Shown one piece after another: positions 1-10,500 of a stretch of 64,000 nucleotides of DNA; within the stretch, counting starts at the first letter, position 1, and each line of letters opens with the position of its first letter. The translations under genes and the position numbers were made by a program. The notes under the pieces are model-generated. The model was given only the letters and a program-made list of their open reading frames with translations, was not told the origin of the DNA and searched no databases. The DNA comes from Amyelois transitella (Eukaryota > Arthropoda > Insecta > Lepidoptera > Pyralidae). The stretch covers positions 11,623,001 to 11,687,000 of the forward strand of contig NC_083508.1 of assembly GCF_032362555.1 (NCBI RefSeq). The letters are read 5' to 3'.

Positions 1-45
1 GCAAAGTGATAATTTATATAACTTGTCAGTCAGAGGCCTTTCTAA

Positions 46-180
46 TCAGTACGTTTTGAGGGTCTTCTTCCTCCTAGGGTTAGTCCTGGTTACATCTTCA
101 CCTTTCTGGAGACGAGCCCGGTGCGCGCCATTTGACCATGATTCTGGAATGGCCGCCGCTGCTGTACAAACTGTCATCAT
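46..180 (-). repeat. Degenerate interspersed repeat fragment (family F)
   Basis: Intronic sequence of DHX8 with the pattern ...GGTTAGTCCTGGTTACATC..., ...GACCATGATTCTGGA.... Related copies occur at 13715-13890, 26220-26395 and 28345-28560, sharing motifs such as GATCCTGGATT, AAGCGAC(T)CCC/G and CTGACCTCCGCAAC. This is an old dispersed repeat of unknown class; boundaries are approximate. Confidence 0.5.
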
Positions 181-192
181 GTTGTTACCCAC

Positions 193-3054
193 CTGCTTGA
201 TCTCCCAGCGCTCGGGGCTGGAGATCCTGGTGACCCGCTTCCTGCTGGAGTCCTCGTCGGGGTCCAGCGCGCCCTGCAGCCCCGCCAGCACGGCCGCCGC
301 GGGGGCCGGCCGGTCTGGATTGCGCCCTTCGCGCTCCGCCTGATGGAAATAAACAGCGATTATGAAAAGAAATGCTGTGCCGAGTACCACAAACCGATGA
401 GGTTGTATGCAAAATATTTATGTGGCAGAAGCAAAAAAGCTATGCAGTTTTAGAGTATAATACGCCTGGGACTCGATCCCCGTAAAACGCCCTTTCATTT
501 CGGGTTCCTTGGGAATTTCGAGTGCATTCATTCAGTGTCCTCTTTATATAAAGGAAAATATTTATATCCAAAATAGATATGAAGATATCAATCAATGACG
601 TTCGCCAATATGTCGCTTCAACTTATTCTATTTTATCATTGTATTCTTACCTCCAAATGTGCATGCGAGGTGGGATTCAAATCTTTGCCACTCTCTTGGC
701 ACACATCCTTCATGGTGAGGGAGACTTTCTGACCAGTCACTGATAGTACTTTGATCTGCAAATGAAGGTAACATAAATTTTAATTATCACATTCAAATAT
801 TGGTTTATACATCTGAATCATTTCAAAGAAACAAATTGATAAGTGTTTAATAATGTGAACTACACTTAAAAGCCATACTGGTATATTTGTTTCAAAAAGT
901 CCCAGACCAGAATATGCATAGTAACTCTTTGGTAACTGTGTGTTTATATGAGTACCTTCGTTGAAACAACTGGGTGGCAGTAGCTTTAGTTTTATTTTGT
1001 GTCTTAATAATCCTTTGGTTCTCTTGTGATTTTAATTTTTATATTTCACAGGACTAGGACAACAAGACTTCATGTTTGATATATGGACATCTGTAGGCAA
1101 ATACTATTCCTGCGTATTCCAATTTCAACATACCTTAACTTTGTCCCCTCTAGACACCACGTCGGAGACATTGGTGACTCTTCCCTCAGATCTGAGCTGT
1201 GATATGTGAACCAAACCCTCCCATCTCTTCCTCACACCTTCTATTTGCACGAAACACCCAAACGGTACAATGTTCGCGACCCTGCCATTATATATCTGAA
1301 AAAGAAGTTTTACATCAACATACATTCATATATTTATATACTAAGGCTTGTAAACTTGGGATTCTTCTTTTAGGCAATTGTTTAGCAACCTGGCACTATT
1401 TGAATCTCAATTCTATCTTAAAGCCAAATAGCTGAACGTGGCCTATCAGTCTTTTCAAGACTGTTGCTTCTGCCTACCCCGCAAAGGGATATAGACGTGA
1501 TGATATGTATGTATGTATGTATTTATATATTTATTATTCTTAAATTTTGAGGGATTTTACCGTGCTGATGTGTGAGCCCCATACATATGATAACATCTTT
1601 ATCCCTCAAGGGGTATACAGAACAGTCATGAAGACAATAAGGCTGTGTTCAGCTAGTCTTCTAACCCATCATTTAAAAGAAGAATCCCAAGTTACGCCTT
1701 TTCCCCTTTAATCCATGTTTGTAGCTGATCTTTCCATGATTGACTTTCATCGTTTGCTGGGAGGAGAAGTTGTCACACACATAGATGAATATGTGTCTAT
1801 TCTCTTTGTCGCCTTTTTTGTCATCCATGAGAAGAGTGGTTCTATTCTAAAATTCCAGAAACCACAAGGCACCATTTAGAAAATATGTCTACTTACTTTT
1901 CCTGGTTCAGGGTCATCACTCATCTCCACCTCAGGGCTACGTTTTCTCGGCCTCTTTGTGTAATCACTATATTTATCCTCCCTGCCACGAGAATGTGACC
2001 TCTTGCCGCGTGACCTCGACCTCCTCTCCCTTGACTTGGACCTTCTGCGTCTGTCTCTCTCTCTAGATCTCTGCCTTTCCCTAGACTTCGACCTATGCCT
2101 GTCCCTAGATTTAGATCGATGTCTGTCCCTCGAATGAGACCTCTGCCGATGTCTACTTCTAGATCTCCTCTTTCTGTCCCTACTTCTACTTCTCCTATCT
2201 CTACTCCTGCTTCTCCTACCTCTGCTCCTACTACGTCTACTCTTCCTGTCCCTAGAACTGTCTCTTTTACGACTGCGGTCTTTACTCTCCTTTAGCTCAT
2301 CCTTTTTTATATCAGGTCTGACTGCTTCAACTTTGGCATCAGATTTAGAAGGGGCTAAAGCTTCCAATTCCGCCATAGCAGCATCAACAACAGCATCATT
2401 CTTGATAGGCTTTGACTCATCTTTGAAAACATCCTTGGCAGTTACTCTTTTTATCTTTTTATCCTCTTCCTCTTCACTACTCTCATCATCTGATGAAAAC
2501 ACAGGTGGTTTCTCATTGGGTATTGCCAATCCAGGAAATTTGGATGCTAAAGGATTTTTATGAGTGTCTAATTCTGTGGTGTCGGAAGAAGTATTGGCTG
2601 GTTTCATGTGCTGTATTATACGCAGGAGATTCGTCATGAATGAGTCAGAAAATTCGGCCCCATTTTCAATCAATGCCTTCTTAAAATCGTCAAAATTTGG
2701 ATTCTTGTCCGCTAAATCTATGATAAACTCGGCTGGAAACAAATAAGTAGTGTTATTGTTAACTAATAATTAACAACAAAACAATGAAGTTGAAATTGAT
2801 AAATGAACAAGTATTGTGCCCAAAATGCATGTGGAAGAAGACCGATATATTTAGTAAAGATTAAAAAAGTGCGGATTCTATCTATTGGCAGGTCAAAATA
2901 GTAAAGGACACAGGGAAGAAATAGAATCAAAAATATTATACAAAATGGTAAACAACCCACCCAAGTCCTTGTCATTTAAACCCAAGTGATTGTCTAATTC
3001 AGTACACACTTTTGAAACAAGGGACAAATGTTCTAATTTAGCAACTTCATCCAT
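193..3054 (-). CDS. DHX8: ATP-dependent RNA helicase DHX8/PRP22, 5' portion (partial, runs off left edge)
   Basis: DEAH-box helicase that releases spliced mRNA from the spliceosome in the nucleus. Five exons are visible on the minus strand: 3054-2961, 2732-1897, 1295-1134, 755-651 and 339-193. They encode the first ~448 residues; the helicase core lies beyond the window. The start is the ATG at 3054, opening with [17 protein letters not shown], the DHX8 N-terminal helical domain, which continues over the exon 1/2 junction ([14 protein letters not shown]). Residues ~150-290 are an Arg-Ser/Arg-Asp repeat region typical of splicing factors. Exon 3 (residues ~311-364) is the S1 RNA-binding domain ([20 protein letters not shown]). 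Exon 4 finishes S1, and exon 5 carries the conserved linker [12 protein letters not shown]. Phases agree at all four introns. S1 followed by the [10 protein letters not shown] linker is specific to DHX8 among DEAH helicases, so identity is firm. MED9 is divergent on the other strand. Confidence 0.95.
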
Positions 3055-4075
3055 TTTTGTACTAATTTACGAAATATGAACTATGTTAAATAACAACAAT
3101 TTTATTTTAGGATTTATTTCACATTTCACATCACTCAAACAAGGAATTGGCCAAACAAGAAAAATGAGGTGAAAACGGTTGACAACCAAGATTGACATTG
3201 ACAGCACAAAAAAAAGATTAGTGACAGTGACAGAAAAATAGGCAATGTGTTAACCTTATACACACACCAGGAAATGTTAAACAATAGAGGCGGAGCCACC
3301 GTTGATCCAGCATGCTTAAGTTAAGACTCACTCTCACGAGTATTATTGGATAAAACGTAGTTTTTGAGATGTTCACATTTTATCAAATTGTTAGCCGCGA
3401 ACCCGAAGACCTACCGGAATATAAGTGTGTTAAGTATCTATACTATTTTTATAAAGCTGAAGAGTTTGTTTGTTTGTTTAAACATGCTACTCTCAAGAAC
3501 TACTGGTTCGAATTGAAAAATTATTTTTGTGTTGAATAAACCAATTATCGAGGAAGGCTTAAGGCTATATAGCATCATGCTGCAACTATTAGGAGCGAAG
3601 AAATAATGGAGAATGTGAAAAAAATTATTCATACTTGAGGGCTTTAATGATGCGCAAAATAACTGTTCCACGCGGACGAAGTCACGGGTACAGCTACAGT
3701 ACTATATTATGTCCAGTTAGACTTGCGAGTCTCAACTTTTCGCGCAGGCCTACAGTGACCACAGATATTAGTATATAAACTTGAGCGGTAACTACTTAAT
3801 TTATTTCTATGCTGACAGCTAAAAGCTCCTGAGCCCGAAGAACTACAAAGAACTTAAAAAGAATGAAATTTAACAAAATTGACATTGACAGTTTTTTTAA
3901 TATTATTTTCTTTCCTGGCTGGTTTTCACTTCCCTAGTTTTTTCTTGCAAATATGAAGCGACTCCACGTAGTTAATTTTCATGTAACACTAATTTAATTG
4001 TTTATTTTGGTTCTCCTATCTACCTTAAATTTTAGGCAAGTGGCTTTTCATAATTTGTGTGCATTTACACGTATC
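3055..4075. promoter_or_regulatory. Divergent intergenic interval between DHX8 and MED9
   Basis: About 1 kb separates the two oppositely oriented start codons, so both promoters must lie here. The middle (3437-3697) is occupied by a Helitron-like element. No TATA box is convincing. No other gene is seen in the interval. Confidence 0.5.
3437..3697 (+). mobile_element. Non-autonomous Helitron-like element (Lep1 type)
   Basis: Begins TCTATACTATTTTTATAAAG, continues with GCTGAAGAGTTTGTTTG and ...GCTGCAACTATTAGGAGCG..., and ends near CGCGGACGAAGTCACGGG..CAGCTA. The same ends recur at 15940-16202 and 39108-39379 and, reversed, at 8091-8997, 27206-27496 and 35930-36165. A 5' TC and a 3' CTAG without terminal inverted repeats or evident target duplication are the Helitron signature. 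No Rep/helicase ORF is present, so it is non-autonomous. Confidence 0.7.
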
Positions 4076-4629
4076 ATGGAAAACAACACAGATCATTCCG
4101 ACCAAAACAACTACAACCCGCTGTCTGTCCAAGACGTAGATGTTGATTTTTTACCGATTGTGTATGAAATTATACGAAGGTATTTCATTTTCACCCTTTA
4201 ACGCATTGTACCGTACAAAGATTTTGAATGTTATTTAATTGCTATGTTAATTATAGCGTTGAGCGGGACTACCACGACAACTCTGCAAAGGCTCGCGAGT
4301 CTGCGGACTGCAGTCACAAAGTCCTAGAGCTTCAGAAAAAGCTTGACATAGCGCGTTCCCAGGTAATTTTAACTTTACCTTCTCATGAAATATACATTTA
4401 TTTATTTTATATAGTACTATTAATACATTCTATGCCGCTGCCAAAATTTTGAAATTGATCATTCTTTGTATTATATAATTGTTTTCAGATCAAGCGTCTT
4501 CCTGGCATAGACTACAACAAGCAAGATCAGCTAAAGCAGTTTGAGATTCTACGCACACAGTTGCGTCTGAAACGTGAACTCCTGCAGAAGTACTGGAACA
4601 TGTGCTCATTTGAGACCTCATTCAAGTGA
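4076..4629 (+). CDS. MED9: Mediator complex subunit 9
   Basis: Middle-module subunit of Mediator, which links transcription factors to RNA polymerase II in the nucleus. Three exons, 4076-4179, 4257-4362 and 4489-4629, encode 116 residues, close to the size of metazoan MED9. The start is the ATG at 4076; the N-terminal ~20 residues are acidic and Asn-rich. From about residue 24 the family core appears: FLPIVYEIIR in exon 1, a charged coiled-coil helix (KVLELQKKLDIARSQ) in exon 2, then the linker KRLPGIDYNKQDQ and the C-terminal helix RLKRELLQKYWNMC. The PGI turn followed by the ELLQKY helix is diagnostic. All junctions are GT-AG and in frame. The stop is only 11 nt before the next ATG (NCBP2AS2-like) with no intron or promoter between, suggesting a shared transcript. 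Confidence 0.9.
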
Positions 4630-4640
4630 CCATCGTGAAA

Positions 4641-4880
4641 ATGCCGCTGCGTTCTTTGTTCAGATACTTGGCCAACAATGAACACCTTGTGCAGAAGTTA
4701 GCAGAGTCTTACCCGGTAAGGCGGGCTGCTCAGTTGGCAGTCTCCATATTCTATAGAGGAAAGGAAAAATTGTCTGAAGTGGACCCACAAAAGGTCAATA
4801 GGATAATGTCATTTGTTAAAAAATTTAGTGAAAACTTGAAGGAGGGTATTGAAGATGCCAAGAAACAAATAAAGAAATAG
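4641..4880 (+). CDS. NCBP2AS2-like small protein, probable second cistron of the MED9 transcript
   Basis: 79-residue single-exon ORF starting MPLRSLFRYLANNEHLVQKL and continuing with ESYPVRRAAQLAV. Human NCBP2AS2 has the same layout: M-x-LRxLxxxL near the start, a V/Q-L-x-E-S-x-P-[IV]-RRAAQL core and a basic C-terminus. The core match is strong for so small a protein. The remainder is a Lys-rich helix ending in KKQIKK, without a transmembrane segment; the molecular role of the family is poorly known. An in-frame GTG lies at 4626, but the ATG at 4641 is the sensible start. It follows the MED9 stop by 11 nt, with an AATAAA poly(A) signal at 4943 serving both. Orthology is confident, function is not. 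Confidence 0.8.
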   Translation: MPLRSLFRYLANNEHLVQKLAESYPVRRAAQLAVSIFYRGKEKLSEVDPQKVNRIMSFVKKFSENLKEGIEDAKKQIKK

Positions 4881-4942
4881 ATAAATGTATTTTAGTTCAG
4901 TTTAGTTAGTACTTATAATATTTAGTAATTTAGATATTATGA

Positions 4943-4948
4943 AATAAA
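4943..4948 (+). other. Polyadenylation signal AATAAA
   Basis: Canonical AATAAA 63 nt after the stop of the NCBP2AS2-like cistron. It is the first such hexamer after either MED9 or this ORF, consistent with one mRNA carrying both. Confidence 0.6.
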
Positions 4949-6594
4949 ATGTATCAGCTTACTTTGTAGCTAGTTTAATTTCTCTCACTCTGAACAAATC
5001 AATAAAAATATAATCTTATCACTTATACTATAAAACAATCACAATCTAATATTGGTACTGTAATGAAATACTGAATAATGATATGGAAAGAGCAGCTAGC
5101 CTCACTATACATTTAGAGTTGATACTATTATCAGTGACAATTCAATATCTGAATTAATCCTATGACAAGATTGTCATATCACAAACTGATTAATTTGCAC
5201 ACAAATATAAAAAAAAACCTCAAAACAATCTTATCTACTACTCTAAATCAAAACATGAGGAGCCACACAAAATTTTTACCCTTAAATGATATTTCAAAGA
5301 AATGAAACATATATATAATTTGATATACAACAAAGTAATATGATATTCCTCATGAAAATAAAAACCAATATAAAGTACTGTTTCAAACAGTTTAATTTTG
5401 TATAATAAATTCTGTTAGTGTCGACAAGTGAAAGGAACTGCTACACAACAAACAAAAATAACAAACCAAAATAATTTCAATAACACCAACCGAACTCCAA
5501 CACTTTTTAACATTTTTTTTTCAAAAATTAAAAATCACTATATTTTTTTTTGTTGGTTTACCTATATAACAAACTAATTGAGTTTTATACCATTTTTGCC
5601 CAAATAATATTATTTGATAAGAAAAAGTATTGATATCAAATGTTTCTGACTGATCCAATTGCACAATAATTGTCCTGCATTATAAAGAATTCTTACTCCT
5701 TCAAATTTTTCATTCAGACATCAATAAACTTGAGACATAGATTGGATATATAAATTTTAAGTATTATTATGTATATTCATGAATAAGGCGGACCCCGGGC
5801 CCCGAAACACCTCTGTGAAGGGTGCAACCGGGAGCACGCAGAGATGAATAATGATTATCAAAGTACTTTTATGTCGTGAAACAAGGTATTTTATCTTGGG
5901 CACCTTACTTGGAAAGACAGATTCACGTCAAAGTATTTATCTATACTAAAGAATCTTCCCAAATATGGTAAACAAACAAATTCACCACCTGCCAGTATAC
6001 AGTTGTATTGAAACCTTACAGATAGTAACAGCTTCATGATCTATTAGTATTTATAAATGTTCTACAATAGTAAAAAATATTTATATGTAACTATGTCAGT
6101 TGGCTAATAAATTTTAAGAATCAATGCCTATTTGTAAAGAATCAAGAATATTTTATTAAAAAATATGGAACTCTTTTAGAGACTTCGTTAAACCACGAAT
6201 GATAATATCTAATGTACTTTTCACACAAACTATTCGAAATCGCGTCCACTCTTCATTGAAGTTCAACCTAGCGGTATGTCTAGTCTATTTCGTTGAGCGC
6301 TTGAAGGGTTTAGTTAGGCGGTAAATGTTGTAAACGCATGACGGCAGGATTTGCAAATTGCTGGATATGCATAAACAATCGATTTGTTGGCTTTGGCCAT
6401 TTGGCTTCAAATGTTCTGTTTTTGTTAGGTTATTTTGTTCTCAAATCTAAGCCGTTATGCAGAGACAAGGAATAAAATTGTTAAATTGTACTTATTTGCG
6501 TTACATTGAAATTGATATAAATTTTTTACAGTTTGCCTTTTTCAATCTGACATTTACCACATATAACCACTCTGATCAAACATACAGATCATTT
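4949..6594. other. AT-rich intergenic region, no gene recognised
   Basis: Very AT-rich sequence with no credible ORF. One short GC-rich patch at about 5785-5850 (GGCGGACCCCGGGCCCCG followed by GGGTGCAACCGGGAGCACGC) stands out and looks like a fragment of a retroelement or structured RNA; it was not assigned. Confidence 0.6.
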
Positions 6595-6867
6595 TCACTT
6601 AGTAGGTATAGGCGGTGGCGTGTTAATACCAAGTTTATTAAAGAGCTTACTTATTCGCTTCACCATTCTAGTTGATAAGATACGTAATACGATACAAATA
6701 GAGAAAGCAGATGAGACAGCGTAATAACTCCAAAATTCTGATATTTTCACTGTTCCTAACAAGATCAGGGATAAAAAATAATGCAGGTAACTACATAGCG
6801 GGATCCTTGTATCTACTAAAATATACTTTAATATTTTTTCGTAAATATATTGGCGCCCAAATGCCAT
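6595..6867 (-). CDS. Small two-helix membrane protein candidate, unrecognised
   Basis: 90-codon uninterrupted ORF beginning MAFGRQYIYEKILKYILVD. Hydrophobic stretches at roughly residues 25-43 (SYLHYFLSLILLG) and 48-63 (YYAVSSAFSICIVLRIL) suggest a hairpin of two membrane segments. A basic segment (RMVKRISKLFNKLG) and a Pro-rich tail (TPPPIPTK) follow. The start context (ACCCAATGG) is acceptable, and a GC-rich patch with CpGs at 6885-6930 could be its promoter. A minus-strand AATAAA-type signal is possible near 6150. I recognise no family. In AT-rich DNA a chance hydrophobic ORF is a real alternative. Confidence 0.4.
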   Translation of the reverse strand: MAFGRQYIYEKILKYILVDTRIPLCSYLHYFLSLILLGTVKISEFWSYYAVSSAFSICIVLRILSTRMVKRISKLFNKLGINTPPPIPTK

Positions 6868-7529
6868 TGGGTACCTAAGTTTGAAATTTCCGAAACGTCA
6901 CCGGCTTGCGCGGGCCGAGCAGTAAATCAAAGAAAAAGTGCCTCATCTCCTTTCTCTATTTTCATGGTGAGCATGTGTTTAATCTGTGTAAAATAAATGT
7001 ATCGATAGTATGCCGATTGGAATCATGACATCAGTGAATTCGTAAAATATTTGACATTTGAAAGTTTATATCATTATTAATATATCACCCAATGTCAAAA
7101 ACCACTTAATTCTAGACGAGTATGTTGAACTAACGCCACATTTAACCTATTGCTGAGAAAATGGTGGCATTAATAATCCATTTTTTTGGGTACTGAAATA
7201 AAGGTAAACAATCTTGATTCCTTTTATGAAATTATTTTTAAAATAAAGTATAATTAACAATAAAAGTAATTCATTGCCATACAAAAAAAAAAAAAATTAT
7301 CACAACTGACATTTTATATTTCTTTCTCCCCTCCTGCCTAAAAATAAATTAAAAAAAAAAACAAAATTGTTTACCTTTATTCCACAAGTGGCCTATACAC
7401 ACATATACTTATCAAACGTCTATGCTACTCTGAAGGAGGGATTTGCTCTGTATCGACGCACTATTGGTACATTTATATTGTTCAGCCCCTGGCCGGTCGT
7501 GGTGGTGATGTGGTCAGTAAGTCAGCGAG
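6868..7529. other. Intergenic, no gene recognised
   Basis: Contains a GC-rich patch (6885-6930) just upstream of the 6595-6867 ORF, AT-rich DNA with poly-A runs near 7282 and 7350, and the 3' flank of GTPBP1. Nothing else is seen. Confidence 0.5.
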
Positions 7530-10500
7530 TCAGTTGGCGGCGAGCGCGGGCTGGTCGGGCGCGGCGAGGCGCGCGGCGCGCGGGCGGCGGCCGCGCTTGT
7601 CCGCGGGCGCCTCGAACGGGGACTCCGGCCCGGGCACTTCGCTCTCTTGCTGTTGGACCAAATTTTTATATACACTAGAGGCCGCCCGTGACTTCGTCCG
7701 CGTGGAATCATTCCCGCGGGGAGTCCGGGATAAAAACTAGCCTATATGTTATTCTGGGTCTTCAGCTACCAAATTTCCCAGTAATCGGTTCAGTAGTTTT
7801 TGCGTGAAAGAGTAACAAACATCCATACTGACATACTCACAAACTTTCGCATTTATAATATTAGTAGCATATATGTATATATATATATAGTTATTCTCCA
7901 TTTCGATTGCAATCTGTCAGTATGGACATTCTGCAACATTTTTTGTTATGCGGATTTTCTGTGAGGCACATAACGGCTACATTTAGCTGTAAGGCTTGAT
8001 GATAGATTAGAATTGAAAGGTTTTATTATAACGAAGTGAAATGTTTGTTTGGTTTGTTACAAGAAAAAAAGGCGTGATTTTATGTATGTACTAGCTGTGC
8101 CCGCGACTTCGTCCGCGTGGAATAGTTATTTTGGGCATCATATTTATTTTTGCAAACATCCTCCTCGGCTTTATCAATTATAGCTGCTAATTGTTATGAG
8201 ACTTGGCGACGACTTGGCTCACATCATTACCCGCGACGGAACGGAGACCGTATAGTGAGATGAGAGGCCTTTGCCCAGTAGTGGGATCTTACAGGCTGAT
8301 ACTTCACTTTAGTTTAAAATAGTAATATCTTCTAAGATGTTCATTGAAATTAAGTGATATCAAAGACAGTTGTGTTTACAATTAAATACTCATAATCAAC
8401 AACAATCTTAAAAGATAAACATAATCAGAAAGAACGCTGGTTCGCCGTATTAAATGTTTCGCTGCAAATTGCTTATAACGACTATATCTCAAAATCTATT
8501 CGTCTGATTTATATACTGTAAATGGCAATTTTAGTCTACATGAAAAGCCGAAAGTAATGAACATATTTATTTGGATAAGGATTAATACTGAATTAAAGAA
8601 AATTGGTTTCAAAATAACTTATGTTTATAATGAAAAAATAATCTTAAAAAATGAACATAAAAGTGGTTATTGTAAGTAAACCTTGAGATAGATATATGCT
8701 CTCGCGGACTTTTTTTGTGGCAAAAAATGAGTACTTCACATCTTTAGTACATTGTTTTACTATATCTTTGTTGGGTTCGCGTGGAAAGCTCGCCGATGGC
8801 CGACTCATTCAACTTTCACCTGCATTGTTGACGTTTCCCGTAGGAAATCCGGCATAAAATGTAGCCTACAGCCTTCCTCGATAAATAGACTATCTAACAG
8901 TGAAAGAATTATTCAAATCGGTTCAGTAGTTTCTGAGATTAGCGCGTTTAAACAAACAAACAAAACAAACTCTTCAGCTTTATAATATTAGTATAGACTA
9001 GCGACCCGCCCCGGCTTCGCACGGGTGCAAAATTATATATGTTATTATACATAAAAACCTTCCTCTTGAATCACTCTCTACCTGTTACAAAAACCGCATC
9101 AAAATCCGTTGCGTAATTTTAAAGATTTAAGCATACAGACAAACAGACTAAAACTTTGTTTTATACTATGTAGTGATGTAACCTCCCCCCCTTTCCCCAC
9201 TCACCAGCAGGCCGTGCTCCTGGTGGCGGCGGTCGGCGCGCGGCGCCCGCGGCGGCTTCAGCAGCGGCTCCGGCCGCAGCACGTTGCCCACCGCCTTGGT
9301 GCGGCCCTCGCGGAACACCTGCCCCGCACGGACATACATAGATACATTCGTTCATTCATATGGTCACGTCTATATCCGTTGCGGGGTAGACAAAGCCAAA
9401 AGTATTGTAGAGACTGGTAGGTTCAGCTGTTTGGCTTTATGATAGAATTGAGATTCAAATAGTGACATGTTGCTAGCCCATCGCCAAAAACAAGAATCCC
9501 AAGTTTACAAGTCCGTCCCTTGTCGCCGTTTATGGGAAATGAGATGGAGTGGCCTTATCCGTTTTTATGTTGGTGCCGGAAACCACACGGCAGTAGATAG
9601 AAAAATTAATAAAAATATAAGGGACAAATTACACAGATAGAGTTAGCCTCAAAGTAAGTTCGAGAAATGTGCATTTAATACAATAACATAAATAAATCTT
9701 TAATTCACATTTTTACTCATAGAATGTGGCCTTTCACTCGTATCAATACTTTTGGCTCTGTCTACCCCGCAAGGGATATAGACGTGATTATAAGTTTATG
9801 TACTACTCATAGAACGTGGCCTTTCACTCATTTCAAGGCTCTGTCTACCCCGCAAGGGATATAGACGTGATCATAACTATTTATGTACTCATACATAGTA
9901 ACAGCACTAACAGTGACTGAACACGAGACTCACCATCCTCTGCCCCCGCCTGAGGTACTCCGGGTGCTTGATGAACCGGAACCGCACCCGCGCCTTGTCG
10001 CCGGTGCGCAGGCAGTCGCGCGACATCGACAGGATGGACGCCGTCTGCCTGATGCTGCCGCAGTGCACTGCGGTGGTGTGACAAGTCCAAATTATGATAT
10101 AGCACACCGAAATACCAATACATACATACATTTGTTTTGTAACGCGGATACCTGTCAAACGGCCGCTGTGATGTCACGCGTTATAAAATATTGTCGAAGT
10201 TGTATGCAATGAATAGTTATTTCATAGTTGTGTGATAATAATATGAATTCAAAATTTTATAAATATTGTGCGGTGCCGCAGTGTAAAATTACAACTATTA
10301 AAACACCTGAAAAACTGTTTATTCACGTTCCACGTACAAAAACGATGCTGAAAAATTGGCTTCAATTAGCCCGTCGGGATCCGGCACTTGTATCTACACA
10401 AAGTAAAATGTATTTCTGTGAGGATCATTTTGATGTAAGTTTGATAATATTTGTTACATTTACTTGTATTAAAATAATTTAACTCTTCAAGTTTTCAAAG

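Noticed and set aside
1199-1435. Plus-strand ORF over DHX8 exon 3
   Set aside because: Shadow of the S1-domain exon joined to a family A repeat.
7367-7740. Plus-strand ORFs at the GC-rich 7500-7680 block
   Set aside because: They are the reverse of the GTPBP1 terminal exon, which has a proper acceptor and continues the GTPBP1 frame.
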